64,000 nt of DNA, from positions 24,591 through 88,590 of the forward strand of contig QNGE01003275.1 in the NCBI GenBank assembly GCA_008508345.1, read 5' to 3'. Under the pieces are notes generated by a model, which saw only the letters and a program-made list of their open reading frames with translations, had not been told where the DNA came from and searched no databases. Source of the stretch: Paragonimus westermani. Its lineage: Eukaryota > Platyhelminthes > Trematoda > Plagiorchiida > Troglotrematidae. A program made the translations under genes and the position numbers. Positions 36,201 to 41,304 of the stretch are shown here, piece after piece; the first letter of the stretch is position 1, and every line of letters starts with the position of its first letter.

Positions 36201-36561
36201 ATGTTACGGGAACTGCAGTCACATTGTGGGATAAGGTTTCAAAGTATGTTTCAGAAAGAGAAGCGTTACTCAGAAAAATAGCCGAGTTGGAAATTGCTAT
36301 CATTCAGCTTAATGCTTCAGGTGAGATTTAGAGTGTATTGTTGACAGTTTCCCTACTATTGCAAAATTCATTCTATCATAACATACACAGAGTCCATTGA
36401 ATAGAGCACATATTTGAGCAAGATGTTTAGGCATTATTACGGAGAAGTGAAAATTCCGTATTTGTGTGTCTCTGCCTGTCTTAGTCGGAGAAGAATGGTG
36501 TCAGATGGTTCACAGATTTAAAGAAAAACTCAATGAAGTGAATAAAAGTGTTGCCAGATAA
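2527..36561 (+). CDS. gene 1: coiled-coil protein, CCDC87/MAP65-like candidate, about 20 exons
   Basis: Model built by splice-site and phase reading. Firm exons are 2527-2616, 2652-2902, 2944-3055, 3107-3362, 7076-7110, 7202-7303, 14951-15067, 26464-26618, 36020-36320 and 36485-36561. Less certain exons lie between them and are listed separately. The start ATG at 2527 follows an in-frame stop at about 2503 and has a good context (AAAAATGG). The C-terminal part has the pattern W-D-R-L-x-L-P-x-A-E-R-E followed by LWDKVSKYVSEREALLRK, as in MAP65/PRC1-type helices and in vertebrate CCDC87. The piece EYIRKLTVSL with IIRMFNQM also fits my memory of CCDC87. That identification is from memory and not searched. 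In vertebrates CCDC87 is linked to sperm. The internal order of exons between 15 and 26 kb is incomplete. Confidence 0.5.
2652..2902 (+). CDS. gene 1 exon 2
   Basis: Phase 0 in and phase 2 out, before donor GTAGGT at 2903. It reads a helical, leucine-rich segment (LDRLLNDLDNQWLDLSVKF, then LLALEDPEKVENFCKAIVSL). The 41-base intron 2903-2943 follows. No domain is recognised here. The composition suggests alpha-helical or armadillo-like packing rather than a strict heptad coiled coil. Confidence 0.75.
2944..3055 (+). CDS. gene 1 exon 3
   Basis: Starts with the single base completing an AG|G arginine codon and ends in phase 0 before GTCTGT at 3056. It encodes a polar, charged linker (IKKIVTDISGSSEKSEHVDD, then LPSLALKEE). 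The next intron is 51 bases (3056-3106). The acceptor after TTTGGGAG at 2943 is weak, but it is the only one giving an open phase-2 frame. Confidence 0.65.
3107..3362 (+). CDS. gene 1 exon 4
   Basis: 85 codons plus one base, ending at the consensus donor GTATGT (3363). It contains LANVLEELYYEQDGSSKLF and FLIRDFLEYARRFKGYQDF, then LCVRDIFGSLTRR. If the donor is ignored the frame runs on to a stop at 3,404-3,406, so a short isoform ending here cannot be excluded. The phase-1 end fits exon 5 at 7,076 exactly. Confidence 0.7.
3600..3860 (-). mobile_element. Penelope GIY-YIG remnant
   Basis: The minus frame reads GRTEHIPNYVLETMTQ, then NSIMKHLNASRNVVDTATQV and CNRSPNTLTFSSA. This matches the HLPKW, SSVARHVLTTGNAID and NPRFLRFAEA blocks of the element at 373-762, in the same order. 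The GIY core itself is lost. It is about 250 bases of decayed 3' end, lying inside intron 4 of gene 1. Confidence 0.6.
5395..5475 (-). repeat. tRNA-derived SINE, family 2
   Basis: Read on the minus strand it has an A-box-like TATAGCTCACTTTGTG, then GAGCATGCCGCTTCTGTCGT and the B-box-like GATTCGAATCC. The same order is found at 5,690-5,780 (+), 15,690-15,780 (-) and 44,640-44,720 (-). Divergence between copies is high, so these are old insertions. Confidence 0.6.
5690..5785 (+). repeat. tRNA-derived SINE, family 2
   Basis: Plus-strand copy: CTGTAGCACAGCTTGTGGAA, then GCCAAGCTTAAGAATGCTGT and GTTTCGAATCCAGCCG. It resembles a tRNA body with A box and B box at the usual spacing. The variable anticodon arm and the other dispersed copies argue against a working tRNA gene. 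Confidence 0.65.
7076..7110 (+). CDS. gene 1 exon 5 (35-base exon)
   Basis: Acceptor CTGACACAG, exon of 35 bases, donor GTAAAT at 7111. Phase 1 in joins exon 4 exactly. It ends in phase 0 and reads MYTPYNEKIFQ. The next exon continues HLKSNQKLHELI in the same frame, so together they form a smooth helical sequence. A longer plus frame over 6,926-7,114 in a different phase was not used because it does not join the next exon. Confidence 0.6.
7202..7303 (+). CDS. gene 1 exon 6
   Basis: 34 codons between acceptor TTGTTGCAG and the perfect donor GTAAGT (7304), phase 0 at both ends. The sequence reads HLKSNQKLHELINREPAVN, then PSELPTMQEKIILGE. The intron before it is 91 bases. Confidence 0.7.
7304..9164 (+). 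other. gene 1 intron 6, nothing recognised
   Basis: About 1.9 kb. I see no transposon domain, tRNA-like box or tandem repeat here. Short open frames on both strands lack splice or family support. Confidence 0.4.
9165..9231 (+). CDS. gene 1 exon 7
   Basis: Acceptor TTCTCCGTAG, phase 0, reading TEAMPAKLLKVVLLALKTNF, then a donor GTGAGT at 9232 (phase 1 out). The frame stays open for another 42 codons to a stop at 9,357. The strong donor and the phase match to the next exon favour the short form, though the longer read-through is possible. Confidence 0.55.
9465..9532 (+). CDS. gene 1 exon 8
   Basis: Starts with two bases completing a phase-1 codon after CCCGGTTGTCAG and ends before GTGTGT at 9533 in phase 0. 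It reads MSVLFSPKNLEEILSLLLNN. The block LF.SP.N and a following leucine run resembles a stretch I remember from CCDC87, which is weak support for the family call. Confidence 0.5.
9684..9746 (+). CDS. gene 1 exon 9
   Basis: 21 codons reading GFLELISRNQYDKSTDLFQI then W, ending at the perfect donor GTAAGT (9747). The acceptor is either GGGCAG at 9,683 or GAAG at 9,668 (five codons longer). Both are in phase 0 with exon 8 and neither has a good pyrimidine tract, so the 5' edge is uncertain. Confidence 0.5.
11350..12440 (+). mobile_element. CR1/jockey-like LINE reverse transcriptase remnant
   Basis: Plus-strand frames read ARNMPQTSIIGSLFFVLF (the G-V-P-Q-G-S-V-L-G-P-L-L-F block, mutated) and LIYVDDTAF (the catalytic DD box) at 11,590-11,727. 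They continue with LNILNRWTTKHRVLLNTAKR at 11,736-12,002. Near 12,310-12,410 comes a broken stretch reading like the closing R-T.E.LN...LWNNL block of LINE RT proteins. Several frameshifts and stops separate the parts. This is a dead 5'-truncated copy in an intron of gene 1, on the same strand. Confidence 0.7.
14016..14053. repeat. short tandem repeat, ATCATTTACA unit
   Basis: Three near-identical units of about 12 bases (ATCATTTACAGA, ATCATTTACAT, ATCATTTACAGA) in a row, followed by a half unit. Purely repetitive, with no coding frame. Confidence 0.6.
14951..15067 (+). CDS. gene 1 exon 10
   Basis: 39 codons between acceptor AATGTCACAG and donor GTGAGT (15068), phase 0 at both ends. Only this frame is open. 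It is strongly acidic and polar (VDQKTADDMDKNYVKPNEEM, then LLKTRTLDHLDPLT) and looks like a linker. Both splice sites are good matches. The join to exon 9 fits in phase. Confidence 0.6.
15690..15860 (-). repeat. tRNA-derived SINE, family 2, with tail
   Basis: On the minus strand: TATCTCAGCTGGTAGAGTGC (A box), then GACATGCTGTTTCTTTCACT and GGTTTGGATCCAGCC (B box). On the plus strand the adjacent 15,790-15,860 stretch, with CATATGGAATTCACC, recurs in diverged form near 44,880-44,890. It is therefore part of the same element rather than flank. Confidence 0.65.
18188..18241. repeat. (TGA)18 microsatellite
   Basis: 54 bases of uninterrupted TGA units. It is non-coding and intronic in the gene 1 model. 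Its perfect state suggests recent slippage. Confidence 0.95.
18480..18900 (+). mobile_element. Penelope GIY-YIG remnant
   Basis: The plus-strand frame (18,546-18,836, extending upstream) reads YSCSCSMSYIRRTNRQLAVY, then EEHVPKWLETQ, SSVAMHIIQTGHIVKVSDAF and ILQFAEALAIKRHSPP. Each block matches the element at 373-762. The glycine of the Y-I-G motif has become arginine, which would be expected to damage the nuclease. No RT frame is attached. Confidence 0.8.
19819..19842. repeat. oligo(T)/oligo(A) palindrome
   Basis: Nine or more T directly followed by about twelve A. It can fold on itself. It may be the joined ends of retroposon tails, but no element is recognisable on either side. Confidence 0.4.
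21410..21533 (+). repeat. inverted-repeat arm flanking Penelope remnant (left)
   Basis: The stretch containing ACGCAATAAATATGAAAACA and GGACGACGTGTTTGTTATCA is the near-perfect reverse complement of 22,147-22,268. The two arms of about 123 bases bracket the GIY-YIG fragment. Confidence 0.8.
21534..22146 (-). mobile_element. Penelope GIY-YIG and linker remnant between inverted repeats
   Basis: The minus strand first gives a linker frame (22,136-21,858) with KPPSVNKKLAFISLPFKGD, then SRKLRKSVETTYLAAQL. After a break comes CSCRALDIGRTTRRLSDRVR, EHHPGWL and a closing AEAISIRLRNLDLCAQKK block. This is the linker plus GIY-YIG end of a Penelope element. No RT is present. The piece is exactly bracketed by an inverted repeat. 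Confidence 0.8.
22147..22268 (-). repeat. inverted-repeat arm flanking Penelope remnant (right)
   Basis: Reverse complement of 21,410-21,533 with only a few mismatches (for example GTGATCACGTAACTGATAAC against GTTATCAGTCACGTGATTAC). It directly abuts the SINE inverted repeat that begins at about 22,272. Confidence 0.8.
22272..22656. repeat. long inverted repeat containing tRNA-like SINE sequence, family 1
   Basis: Two arms of about 175 bases (22,272-22,450 and 22,478-22,656) are reverse complements at roughly 90 percent by eye, around a short spacer. They share AGACTTTCCAGTCAGCCGGT, CGAAAAGAAGCACTAGACTC and related blocks. On the minus strand the left arm and spacer read GGCGCAGTGGTCAACACGG (A-box-like) and GGAGTTCAAATCC (B-box-like), as in a tRNA-derived SINE. 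It looks like two head-to-head copies, or a foldback element able to form a long hairpin. Confidence 0.75.
23532..23589 (+). CDS. gene 1 exon (acidic, 58 bases)
   Basis: Acceptor GCTTTTTTCAG with a good pyrimidine tract, donor GTAAGT at 23590. Only the phase-2-in, phase-0-out frame is open: EIDFHDDADLGASLNSLVL. The end fits the phase-0 start of the next exon at 26,464. The exon that should precede it in phase 2 was not found. Confidence 0.5.
23590..26463 (+). other. gene 1 intron (2.9 kb), nothing recognised
   Basis: No transposon domain, tRNA-like box or extra exon is supported. A 97-codon plus frame at 25,010-25,303 has no splice or family support and is treated as chance. Confidence 0.4.
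26464..26618 (+). CDS. gene 1 coiled-coil exon
   Basis: Acceptor AAACTTCAG and donor GTAAAT (26619), 51 codons plus two bases. It is highly charged with heptad-like spacing: AEDKVNQQFEEEILANRRTK, then LTEKEQYLEYLVQTLNSERK and HFL. Phase 0 in, phase 2 out. It is one of the most convincing exons of the gene, and probably a helical coil segment. Confidence 0.75.
27063..27364 (+). CDS. gene 1 candidate exon (serine/lysine-rich)
   Basis: Lies within a 139-codon plus frame ending at 27,471. Using the acceptor CCGATTAG at 27,062 (phase 2, matching the previous exon) and the donor GTAGAC at 27,365 (phase 1), it reads LNELLKTFSSEMQISSKK and later KVQECPRFHTLSTLHSGDSD. The sequence is polar and disordered-looking. 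Another donor (CGA|GTAATA at about 27,408) is possible, so the 3' edge is uncertain. Confidence 0.45.
28338..28794 (+). CDS. gene 1 candidate exon (152 codons)
   Basis: A long plus frame, open from the acceptor GTGCTGTAG at 28,337 (phase 1 in, matching the donor at 27,365) to a stop at 28,888. It reads RSTVYQPQMVRTSAVMFVAV, LALHFSALMLGLTELSIV, CDCIILQSMISAATRHTYLD and WGTKTSENLRKTT. Possible donors are GTGAGC at 28,746 (phase 1, strong) and GTACGC at 28,795 (phase 2). Only the second fits the next exon start, so that one is used here. Confidence 0.5.
29270..29455 (+). CDS. gene 1 candidate exon
   Basis: Phase 2 in, reading VSEFLEQINYSMTGFRRRLH, then ANLRLPQLSFSQLFCGLLSV and TREQIKRLFCISL, to the donor GTAGGT at 29,456 (phase 2). 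An alternative donor GTATAT at 29,443 gives phase 1. The acceptor AACGAGAG is weak although the upstream sequence is T-rich. Confidence 0.45.
30160..30285 (+). CDS. possible gene 1 exon, unplaced
   Basis: Plus frame after TTCTGCACAG reading EAFSKSWKEQSSSTFDVTSD, then NINYSGFREVEELQLR. It looks like protein and joins the alternative donor at 29,443 in phase 1. No good donor gives the phase needed by the next exon, so the placement and 3' edge are open. Confidence 0.3.
30563..30644 (+). CDS. gene 1 candidate exon
   Basis: Acceptor TTGCCTTACAAG, phase 0, reading HERHSKTSDPDRDVDNWRAL then MKEKREF, with a weak donor GTGCTT at 30,645 (phase 1) that fits the next exon. The frame continues open to a stop at 30,700 (ending PIWMKRL), so a terminal exon is an alternative. 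Confidence 0.35.
30865..30952 (+). CDS. gene 1 exon
   Basis: Acceptor TGCCTCATCATAG, donor GTAGCT at 30,953, phase 1 in and phase 2 out. It reads YLTPTDFKLIGPLAFPINLT then KNIKPIKI. The phase fits the exon starting at 33,870. Confidence 0.5.
30953..33869 (+). other. gene 1 intron (2.9 kb) with RTE-like LINE remnant
   Basis: Contains the minus-strand RTE-like remnant at 31,490-31,960. A 138-codon plus frame at 31,069-31,485 is low-complexity and has no family match in my reading. Nothing else was recognised. Confidence 0.4.
31490..31960 (-). mobile_element. RTE-like LINE 3' remnant
   Basis: The minus strand reads MEVIDRSMHLGGCITGNVSI, then DYEISIFAKLDGTRELRSV. These correspond to the V-D-x-F-x-Y-L-G-S-C-I and D-E-I-S-x-R-I-x-K-A-R block of RTE-type LINEs. 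Further on, RWLGHVLRMSASRLL is followed by GGQ and LASVGRVCLPG, which fit the family's closing block. Stops and frameshifts interrupt it. Its orientation is opposite to gene 1. Confidence 0.6.
33870..33967 (+). CDS. gene 1 exon
   Basis: Acceptor CCCTTTCAACAG, donor GTAAGC at 33,968, phase 2 in and phase 1 out. It reads NEINRCHVYRDAQLKHEEGF then WNTMTVVPHGLL. The last base G plus the next exon's GT give a glycine codon, so the join is exact in phase. Confidence 0.6.
34767..34897 (+). CDS. gene 1 exon, probable GC donor
   Basis: Acceptor TTCGTTTTACAG, phase 1 in. It reads EPDDLPEEQMTRAEYIRKLT, then VSLEEALTPGCIIRMFNQMK and TDK. The frame ends AAG followed by GCAAGA, the usual context of a GC-AG intron. 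A shorter alternative uses GTGCAT at 34,858. The segment EYIRKLT...IIRMFNQM resembles a stretch I recall from vertebrate CCDC87, which favours the longer form. Confidence 0.6.
35091..35116 (+). CDS. gene 1 alternative exon path A, part 1 (26 bases)
   Basis: After the acceptor TCCTTGAATTAG the phase-0 frame reads LGNREPEL then AT before GTATTT. It continues in phase into 35,279-35,324. It competes with the reading 35,095-35,176 in another frame; only one can be used in a given transcript. Confidence 0.35.
35095..35176 (+). CDS. gene 1 alternative exon path B
   Basis: With the acceptor at GCTAG (35,094) the frame reads KPGARIDVFPTEDLMWKLTH then HTPERAS, to the donor GTAGCA at 35,177 (phase 0 out, fitting 36,020). 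It needs the earlier GT donor at 34,858 to be in phase. It overlaps path A in a different frame. Confidence 0.4.
35279..35324 (+). CDS. gene 1 alternative exon path A, part 2
   Basis: Excellent acceptor (ACTGGTTTTTCAG), phase 2 in, reading MPRFQICRIYTFRAY, donor GTGTTC at 35,325 giving phase 0, which fits 36,020. The frame stays open to 35,432, so the 3' edge is uncertain. Confidence 0.35.
36020..36320 (+). CDS. gene 1 exon with MAP65/CCDC87-like helix pattern
   Basis: 100 codons plus one base between acceptor TTTTCATTTCAG and donor GTGAGA (36,321). It reads LAESVVKNFLDQNGSFELSQ, IQSKLTESWDRLHLPQAERE, AFLINLCAILDKKKEF and then LWDKVSKYVSEREALLRKIA. The W-x-x-L-x-L-P-x-x-x-R-E entry followed by a second tryptophan helix and EREALL is the arrangement of MAP65/PRC1-type and CCDC87 proteins. 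These proteins bind microtubules or sit in sperm and ciliary structures; function here is inferred only. Confidence 0.75.
36485..36561 (+). CDS. gene 1 terminal exon (stop codon)
   Basis: Acceptor GCCTGTCTTAG, phase 1 in (G plus TC gives valine). It reads GEEWCQMVHRFKEKLNEVNK then SVAR and TAA at 36,559-36,561. The charged helix continues the coil of the previous exon. The intron before it is 164 bases. No AATAAA was seen within about 60 bases after the stop. Confidence 0.72.
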
Positions 36562-37852
36562 ACCCTCCAGCTTGCCAGCGTATCAGCACCAAACAACAGG
36601 ACATTGAAACAAAATCCCCCGGATATCTACATTTATAAACCTATGGGAATGGATGAAGGGGGTTGTGGAGAAATTCACAGTATAGACAGTGTTTAACACA
36701 TCTGTTAACTAAGCTATGTTTTAAAACCCTTCAATGACACAGCCAGTATTTCGGAGTTAAGCAGCGTGTTCTTATTTGGGCATACATCCACTGTGGAACA
36801 GCTCTGTTCAGAAAGTAATTACTGGTGAGTAGTAGTAATGATGAATAACCAGGAGTCGCTGAAACTGAAGTGAGAAATTGACAATCACTATTTATATAGA
36901 TTGAACATCATCCACAATTTATCACGGCTATCGCACTGCCATAGGCTTCCCAGTCGGAAAGTATGTGACAATGCGACAGCTGCAACCAGTTGTAGGTGAT
37001 GTTCAATCTATACAAAAAGTAATTGTCAACTCCCAAATCCAGTTTCATCGACCCCCGGGCGTTCATCATTAATTGGTGGGAGGTGTTGTGATATTGAAAA
37101 CCTTCACTTGCGCAGAATTTAGTAGGTAGGAACTGCGTCTCCTTTGGATCGTCTCTACTTCACTGAGAATGGACCGAATTCCATTGGTCTCTCTGGATTT
37201 TCTTGAGCCTCATGGTTCTCTTAGCGACCAACCTGCGGGTACAATCAGCGCTGAATAAATTTAGGATGAGCAAAAGAGCCCTGGGTACTTGTTTCCAAGT
37301 GCAGACGAAATTTGAAGATGAACACGATGAAGAAGACTTCAGGGTGAAAGCTTCCATAAATCTTTCCTAAAGGGTTCAGTTTCAGTTTTTCTTTGTTCAA
37401 TTACGGCTGAAAAATTTGCTGACAGACTTGGACTGCTGGTCACGAGAGTCCCCAATTTCCACCCATACACACATACAAGTAGCTTAGTGTCTTCATTGCA
37501 ATAATTAGCATAATGTTAATGGCAAATACGCACCGTACTGAGTGTGGCAACAGTGAACGACAAGCTAGTTTGTATGTCCCTTTTGTTTAGACGATTAAAA
37601 AAACTGCGCACTATTGCCACATTTTCTGACACTGTAAAATTGTGGTAGATTGTAAAGCCGGAGATGCGGGAGCTCCAAATCTCGGCGAAATACATCGACG
37701 GTGCAGAAAGGTACGTCGAAAACGCCATAGCGAGCGGCTCGGGGACAGTATGGCCGACCGGATAAACCATAACTCAACCAGATGAGACCAACGGGCTAGG
37801 CATAGCAGGCAAAATAAGATGAATAGCCAGATCGGGGGCGCGGTTATTCTAG
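36562..37852. other. spacer between gene 1 and the LTR element
   Basis: Holds the foldback repeat at 36,836-37,077. The rest shows no coding frame or repeat that I can support. Confidence 0.4.
36836..37077. repeat. foldback (MITE-like) inverted repeat
   Basis: Arms of about 88 bases (36,836-36,923 and 36,989-37,077) are reverse complements at roughly 75-80 percent by eye. They include TATAGATTGAACATCA on one side and TGATGTTCAATCTATA on the other, around a spacer of about 65 bases. No coding capacity. No terminal motif or target duplication was confirmed. Confidence 0.65.
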
Positions 37853-38158
37853 TGTAGTGAGGATAGACGGTCGCACCATACTACTCACACCACTATTCAG
37901 TAGCCGCTTGGATGGAAATGATCGCGGGATAAATACGGGAGATATATGGGAAGGATCGTTGGAAGGCAGAATGACATTTAATGGCTTTCGCCACATGACG
38001 GAACTGAGACATGGTGTCCAAAGCGACTGGAGCACCCTCAGAAGAGTGTGGTGTGCAAATGAGTGTTTTTGTTTCTAGTCCCGTTGAGAGGCTTAAGTGG
38101 TGTACTGGTCTCTCCAATAAAACAACCTTTGTGTCGTCCGCCTTCTGGATTCACAACA
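37853..38158 (+). repeat. 5' LTR of Ty3/gypsy-like element (306 bases)
   Basis: Starts TGTAGTGAGGATAG and ends GGATTCACAACA, so it has the TG...CA ends of an LTR. AATAAA lies at 38,116-38,121. A second copy of identical length lies inverted at 42,332-42,637. Both copies are preceded, in LTR sense, by CTAG. The primer binding site and gag follow directly. Confidence 0.75.
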
Positions 38159-38159
38159 A

Positions 38160-38178
38160 TTGGTGCCGTGACAAGGAT
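38160..38178 (+). other. primer binding site candidate
   Basis: TTGGTGCCGTGACAAGGAT begins immediately after the LTR end; TGGTGCC is the usual complement to a tRNA CCA end. I cannot assign the tRNA. Confidence 0.55.
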
Positions 38179-38184
38179 ACAAGG

Positions 38185-39039
38185 ATGAAGATACCGTGGC
38201 CATAGCCGTTTGAGGATGGGGATGTTCGGAGTTTCCTGGAGGATTTCGAGAACGTGACGGAGGCGGTCGGAGTGAAGGCGGACCGGGCGAAGCTGGCGGC
38301 CCTGCGGATGCTGCTCAAGGGCAGGGCGAAGGTGGTGCTGCTGAATGCGGCGCGAAGGGGCCCAGCAAAGTTGGGGTGGGCCGCCGCGAAGGAGGCGCTG
38401 ATCGCTGGGTTCGACACATCCGCCGACTGCCAGGAGGCAATGAGGCGGTTCAAGGGCGCCCGGCTTGGACCAGGAGGCGACGCTCTGATCTACGCCATGT
38501 CCCTGCGGGCAGCGTTGTCGAGAGCCCTGCCACATTTGGACCAAGACTCAGAACAGCGCCTGCTGACCGCACAGTTCTTGGACGGATTGCCACCAACAGT
38601 CCGTGATCAGCTCACAGTTGCTCTTATCACACAGCCCATGACGCTGGAACAGATGGCCGGTGCAGCTCGACAATTGCTAGCAAAAAATGCTGCGACAGTC
38701 AACGAGGTTGAGGCAAGCGGACCGAGTGAACTGAATGACCTTCGAAGCGCGGTGGAAAAGTTGACTGAGGAAGTGACGGCGTTGAAAGTGAAAAAGGAGG
38801 AGAGCCGTGGCGACATTTGTTACGGATGCGGAAGGCGTGGACACTGGCGAAGATTTTGCCCAATCGGCAAGAAAAGGTCGTACCCTAATAAACGTTTCGT
38901 CGATTGTTCCTTATTTGGTAAGGGGGATACGGTAATAGGGGCGGTTGATGAGACAGAGGTTCAGGCTAGGTTAGAAGTCAAGGGTAGCTTGGAGTACTGT
39001 TTGATCGACACTGGGGCCGCGATTTCGTTGATTGGGTAG
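38185..39039 (+). pseudogene. Ty3/gypsy gag with zinc knuckle, running into protease; stop-broken
   Basis: The frame starts at ATG 38,185 but meets an in-frame TAG at 38,203-38,205, then runs open from there to TAG at 39,037-39,039. It reads a capsid-like alpha-helical region (RSFLEDFENVTEAVGVKADR, then FLDGLPPTVRDQLTVAL) and a short coil (LNDLRSAVEKLTEEVTALK). Next is a zinc knuckle C-x2-C-x4-H-x4-C (CYGCGRRGHWRRFC, about 38,817-38,860). Last is the retropepsin active site LIDTGAAISLIG (about 39,000-39,036). GC content is clearly above the flanks. Gag and pol share one frame. Confidence 0.85.
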
Positions 39040-39600
39040 AGACCAGGAAAGGTTGTGCGACCATGTGCGATGATAGTCCGAACGGTCGGTGGGTTTACTC
39101 TGAAAGTTGATGGTCTGGCAGAAGATGGTGGTAGAATCGATGGTCAGGTAGTCAAACAACCGTTCGTCATTGCCCCCGCCGCACGTCAGACTATCTTGGG
39201 GGCGGATTTTCTTGACTACGTTGAGGCCGTAATTGATTTGAAGCATGATAAGCTGGTAACGAAGTATGGGCTGGTTCCACTGGTGAGAAAGCGCAAAACC
39301 CAGTTTGGACAAATTGAAGGTAAGGTACTCAGGGCAATGCCAACTTGTGACAAACAGTTGGTGAACGAAGTAATACGCAAGTTTCAAGGATTGTTCACTA
39401 CAGATCAGGACCCGTGCGTCTATTGTGACTGGGCTGAGCACGAAATCCCCATCGAATCGAAGCGATTTCGGCCATTCGGACCCCGAAGAATCCCAGTGCA
39501 CTTGCAGCCGGAAATTGAACGACAAGTGAAGGACATGCTGATGGAGGAAATCATCGAAGACGCCGATAGCCCGTTCAACTCTCTTAGTTTGTTAGAAATT
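39040..39600 (+). pseudogene. Ty3/gypsy protease end and start of RT; truncated
   Basis: Same frame as gag after the TAG at 39,037. It reads the protease flap side (GGFTLKVDGL) and the second protease motif TILGADFLDYVEAV. Next are the RT connector (RPFGPRRIPVHLQPEIERQV) and the fingers entry IIEDADSPFNS at about 39,550-39,585. The homology stops there, just before the RT catalytic part. RNase H and integrase are absent, so the element is 3'-truncated and cannot be autonomous. Confidence 0.85.
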
Positions 39601-40101
39601 CCGGGCATTATTCATTGCTTTCCCTAATATAACAGTCATTTGGTTAAAAGGTGTGCCTCGGCCGGCTTACTTAGTTCCAGTTACTGTGCCTCAGCTACTG
39701 TGAATAAACCCACTAACGGAAAAATTGATAGTAGATCCATGTATCTTTGCTAGCCGTAAGCTCATAGACCCTTATTTGGATCACGTACCGTTCTAAACGA
39801 CCAAAGAGCAACTATAAGCCAACGAAATTTCCAGTGTTGAGACTCCTGAGGCTGTCTCAGGTGACCTTCACCTGAACGTCTGGTGCAGTCCATGCTCCGC
39901 TATCCTAATAGGGGGTGGTGGCCTGAAGGCACATTGAAAACCGCCGACTCAGCCAGTCCCACACGATGAATCTCTTCAACTAGGTTCACTAGCTACGCTT
40001 GCTATAGAGGATAAGACCACCAACTGGTATTGCTTTTGTCGAATTTCACATGTTTGACTCATGTGCTTTACAGATTGCCTTAGGAGCATAGGGTTGCCAA
40101 A

Positions 40102-40448
40102 ATGGCATTGTGTAACGCATTGCGCAAGACAGCACCTTCACGTTACACCCAAACCTTGAAGATAGAGAGCGTCAACCAAGCGGAGCTGGATTTCATTAAC
40201 TACCTAGTTAATGTTGCAACTTTCTTCTCTGTTAGAGAATTCCTCGGTATGATAGTAGAAGCCGCATTGTTTGGGAAGGTCCAGATGACGAATGGGTGAA
40301 AAATCTTCTTGTCTTGACCACATTTTTTATCAACGGAGTTGACGTGAACTACAAACAAGAACTGCGGCCCCAGTTGATTACACTGATCGCGGAACAAGTG
40401 GATGTTGCACACCCTACTAAATCAAACAGGATATTTCTTAATATGTGA
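40102..40448 (+). pseudogene. unclassified protein-like frame with a frame shift
   Basis: From ATG 40,102 the frame reads MALCNALRKTAPSRYTQTLK, then ESVNQAELDFINYLVNVATF, and ends at 40,299. An overlapping frame, open from 40,236, reads IVWEGPDDEWVKNLLVLTTF, then INGVDVNYKQELRPQLITLI and AEQVDVAHPTKSN, with a stop at 40,446-40,448. Together they look like one protein broken by an indel between about 40,236 and 40,297. The family is not recognised. Confidence 0.4.
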
Positions 40449-40684
40449 ATTCGAAGGCTAATCATAAGGCGATTTTTAAAATGCTAGCCACACGGCTCCC
40501 AAAATTTGAATGACCTCTCCCCGTCGCCACAATGTGTTGTACAATCCGCTTTTGTGGGACTGCATCTGATGCCGATAAAAATCATGTTCCGGTGCAGTCA
40601 GCGATCTAGTGAAAAATCCTATGCAACTTAAATAGAACAAAACGTCTGATTAGATTAAGACTTTCAAAATGGAACAGGTACCAA

Positions 40685-40972
40685 CTAGAACAAGCTGATC
40701 CCACATCTACTAGAGTGCTCGAATGACACAATCGTGCCACGGCCGCCGTAAGAGAAAATCGGTTTTGCTATAAACGCTGTCATTTTGAAAACCTGAAGGT
40801 GCTTCCTCAGCTCTTCCACAGCGAAATCGCATGACACTTCGGGAGTCAGAATGATAATCAAGACCTTCAAATCTCCGATGGATTTAACAGTACGACTGAA
40901 GTAGTGGTCAACAGTTTGGGTAGAAATTTCATAGGTGCACATGGATACGAGTCGAGAGGAACTTTCCAGCAC
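40685..40972 (-). pseudogene. unclassified protein-like frame
   Basis: 95 codons on the minus strand. It reads MLESSSRLVSMCTYEISTQT, SIGDLKVLIIILTPEVSCDF, AVEELRKHLQVFKMTAFIAK and PIFSYGGRGTIVSFEHSSRC. Alternating hydrophobic strands and helices give it a folded-protein look. No start context or splice sites were established. Family not recognised. Confidence 0.35.
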
Positions 40973-41049
40973 GTATAAAGCAACTCAGTTGAATTATTCC
41001 TCATATCACTGCTGCACGTCAAACTTATATTAATGAATCTATCAAATAA

Positions 41050-41304
41050 CAACCACTTGATTTCCCATGTTGTACTGTAACGCTGCGCGACCGAATTGGC
41101 GGAACCGCCGACAGTACGTTGTCAGACGATCGTCCACTGAAAGTTGGGGAACAGTTCAAAGTCACTGCTGTCTTCAACTGTGACTGTAGAGGTGATACGG
41201 CAAAATATTCAACAGCAGCAGAAAACTTACCGGACGACCCTTTCCAGGTAGAAGTGGCGAGTTCTGAACTTATTACCAAAAGGCCACAAGGTTTACTTAA
41301 TTGA
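41050..41304 (+). pseudogene. unclassified protein-like frame (opposite frame also open)
   Basis: The plus frame reads CTVTLRDRIGGTADSTLSDD, RPLKVGEQFKVTAVFNCDCR, GDTAKYSTAAENLPDDPFQV and EVASSELITKRPQGLLN with a stop at 41,302-41,304. It looks like a beta-rich domain. The minus strand over 41,025-41,405 is also open for 126 codons, so the coding strand is not settled. Family not recognised. Confidence 0.35.
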
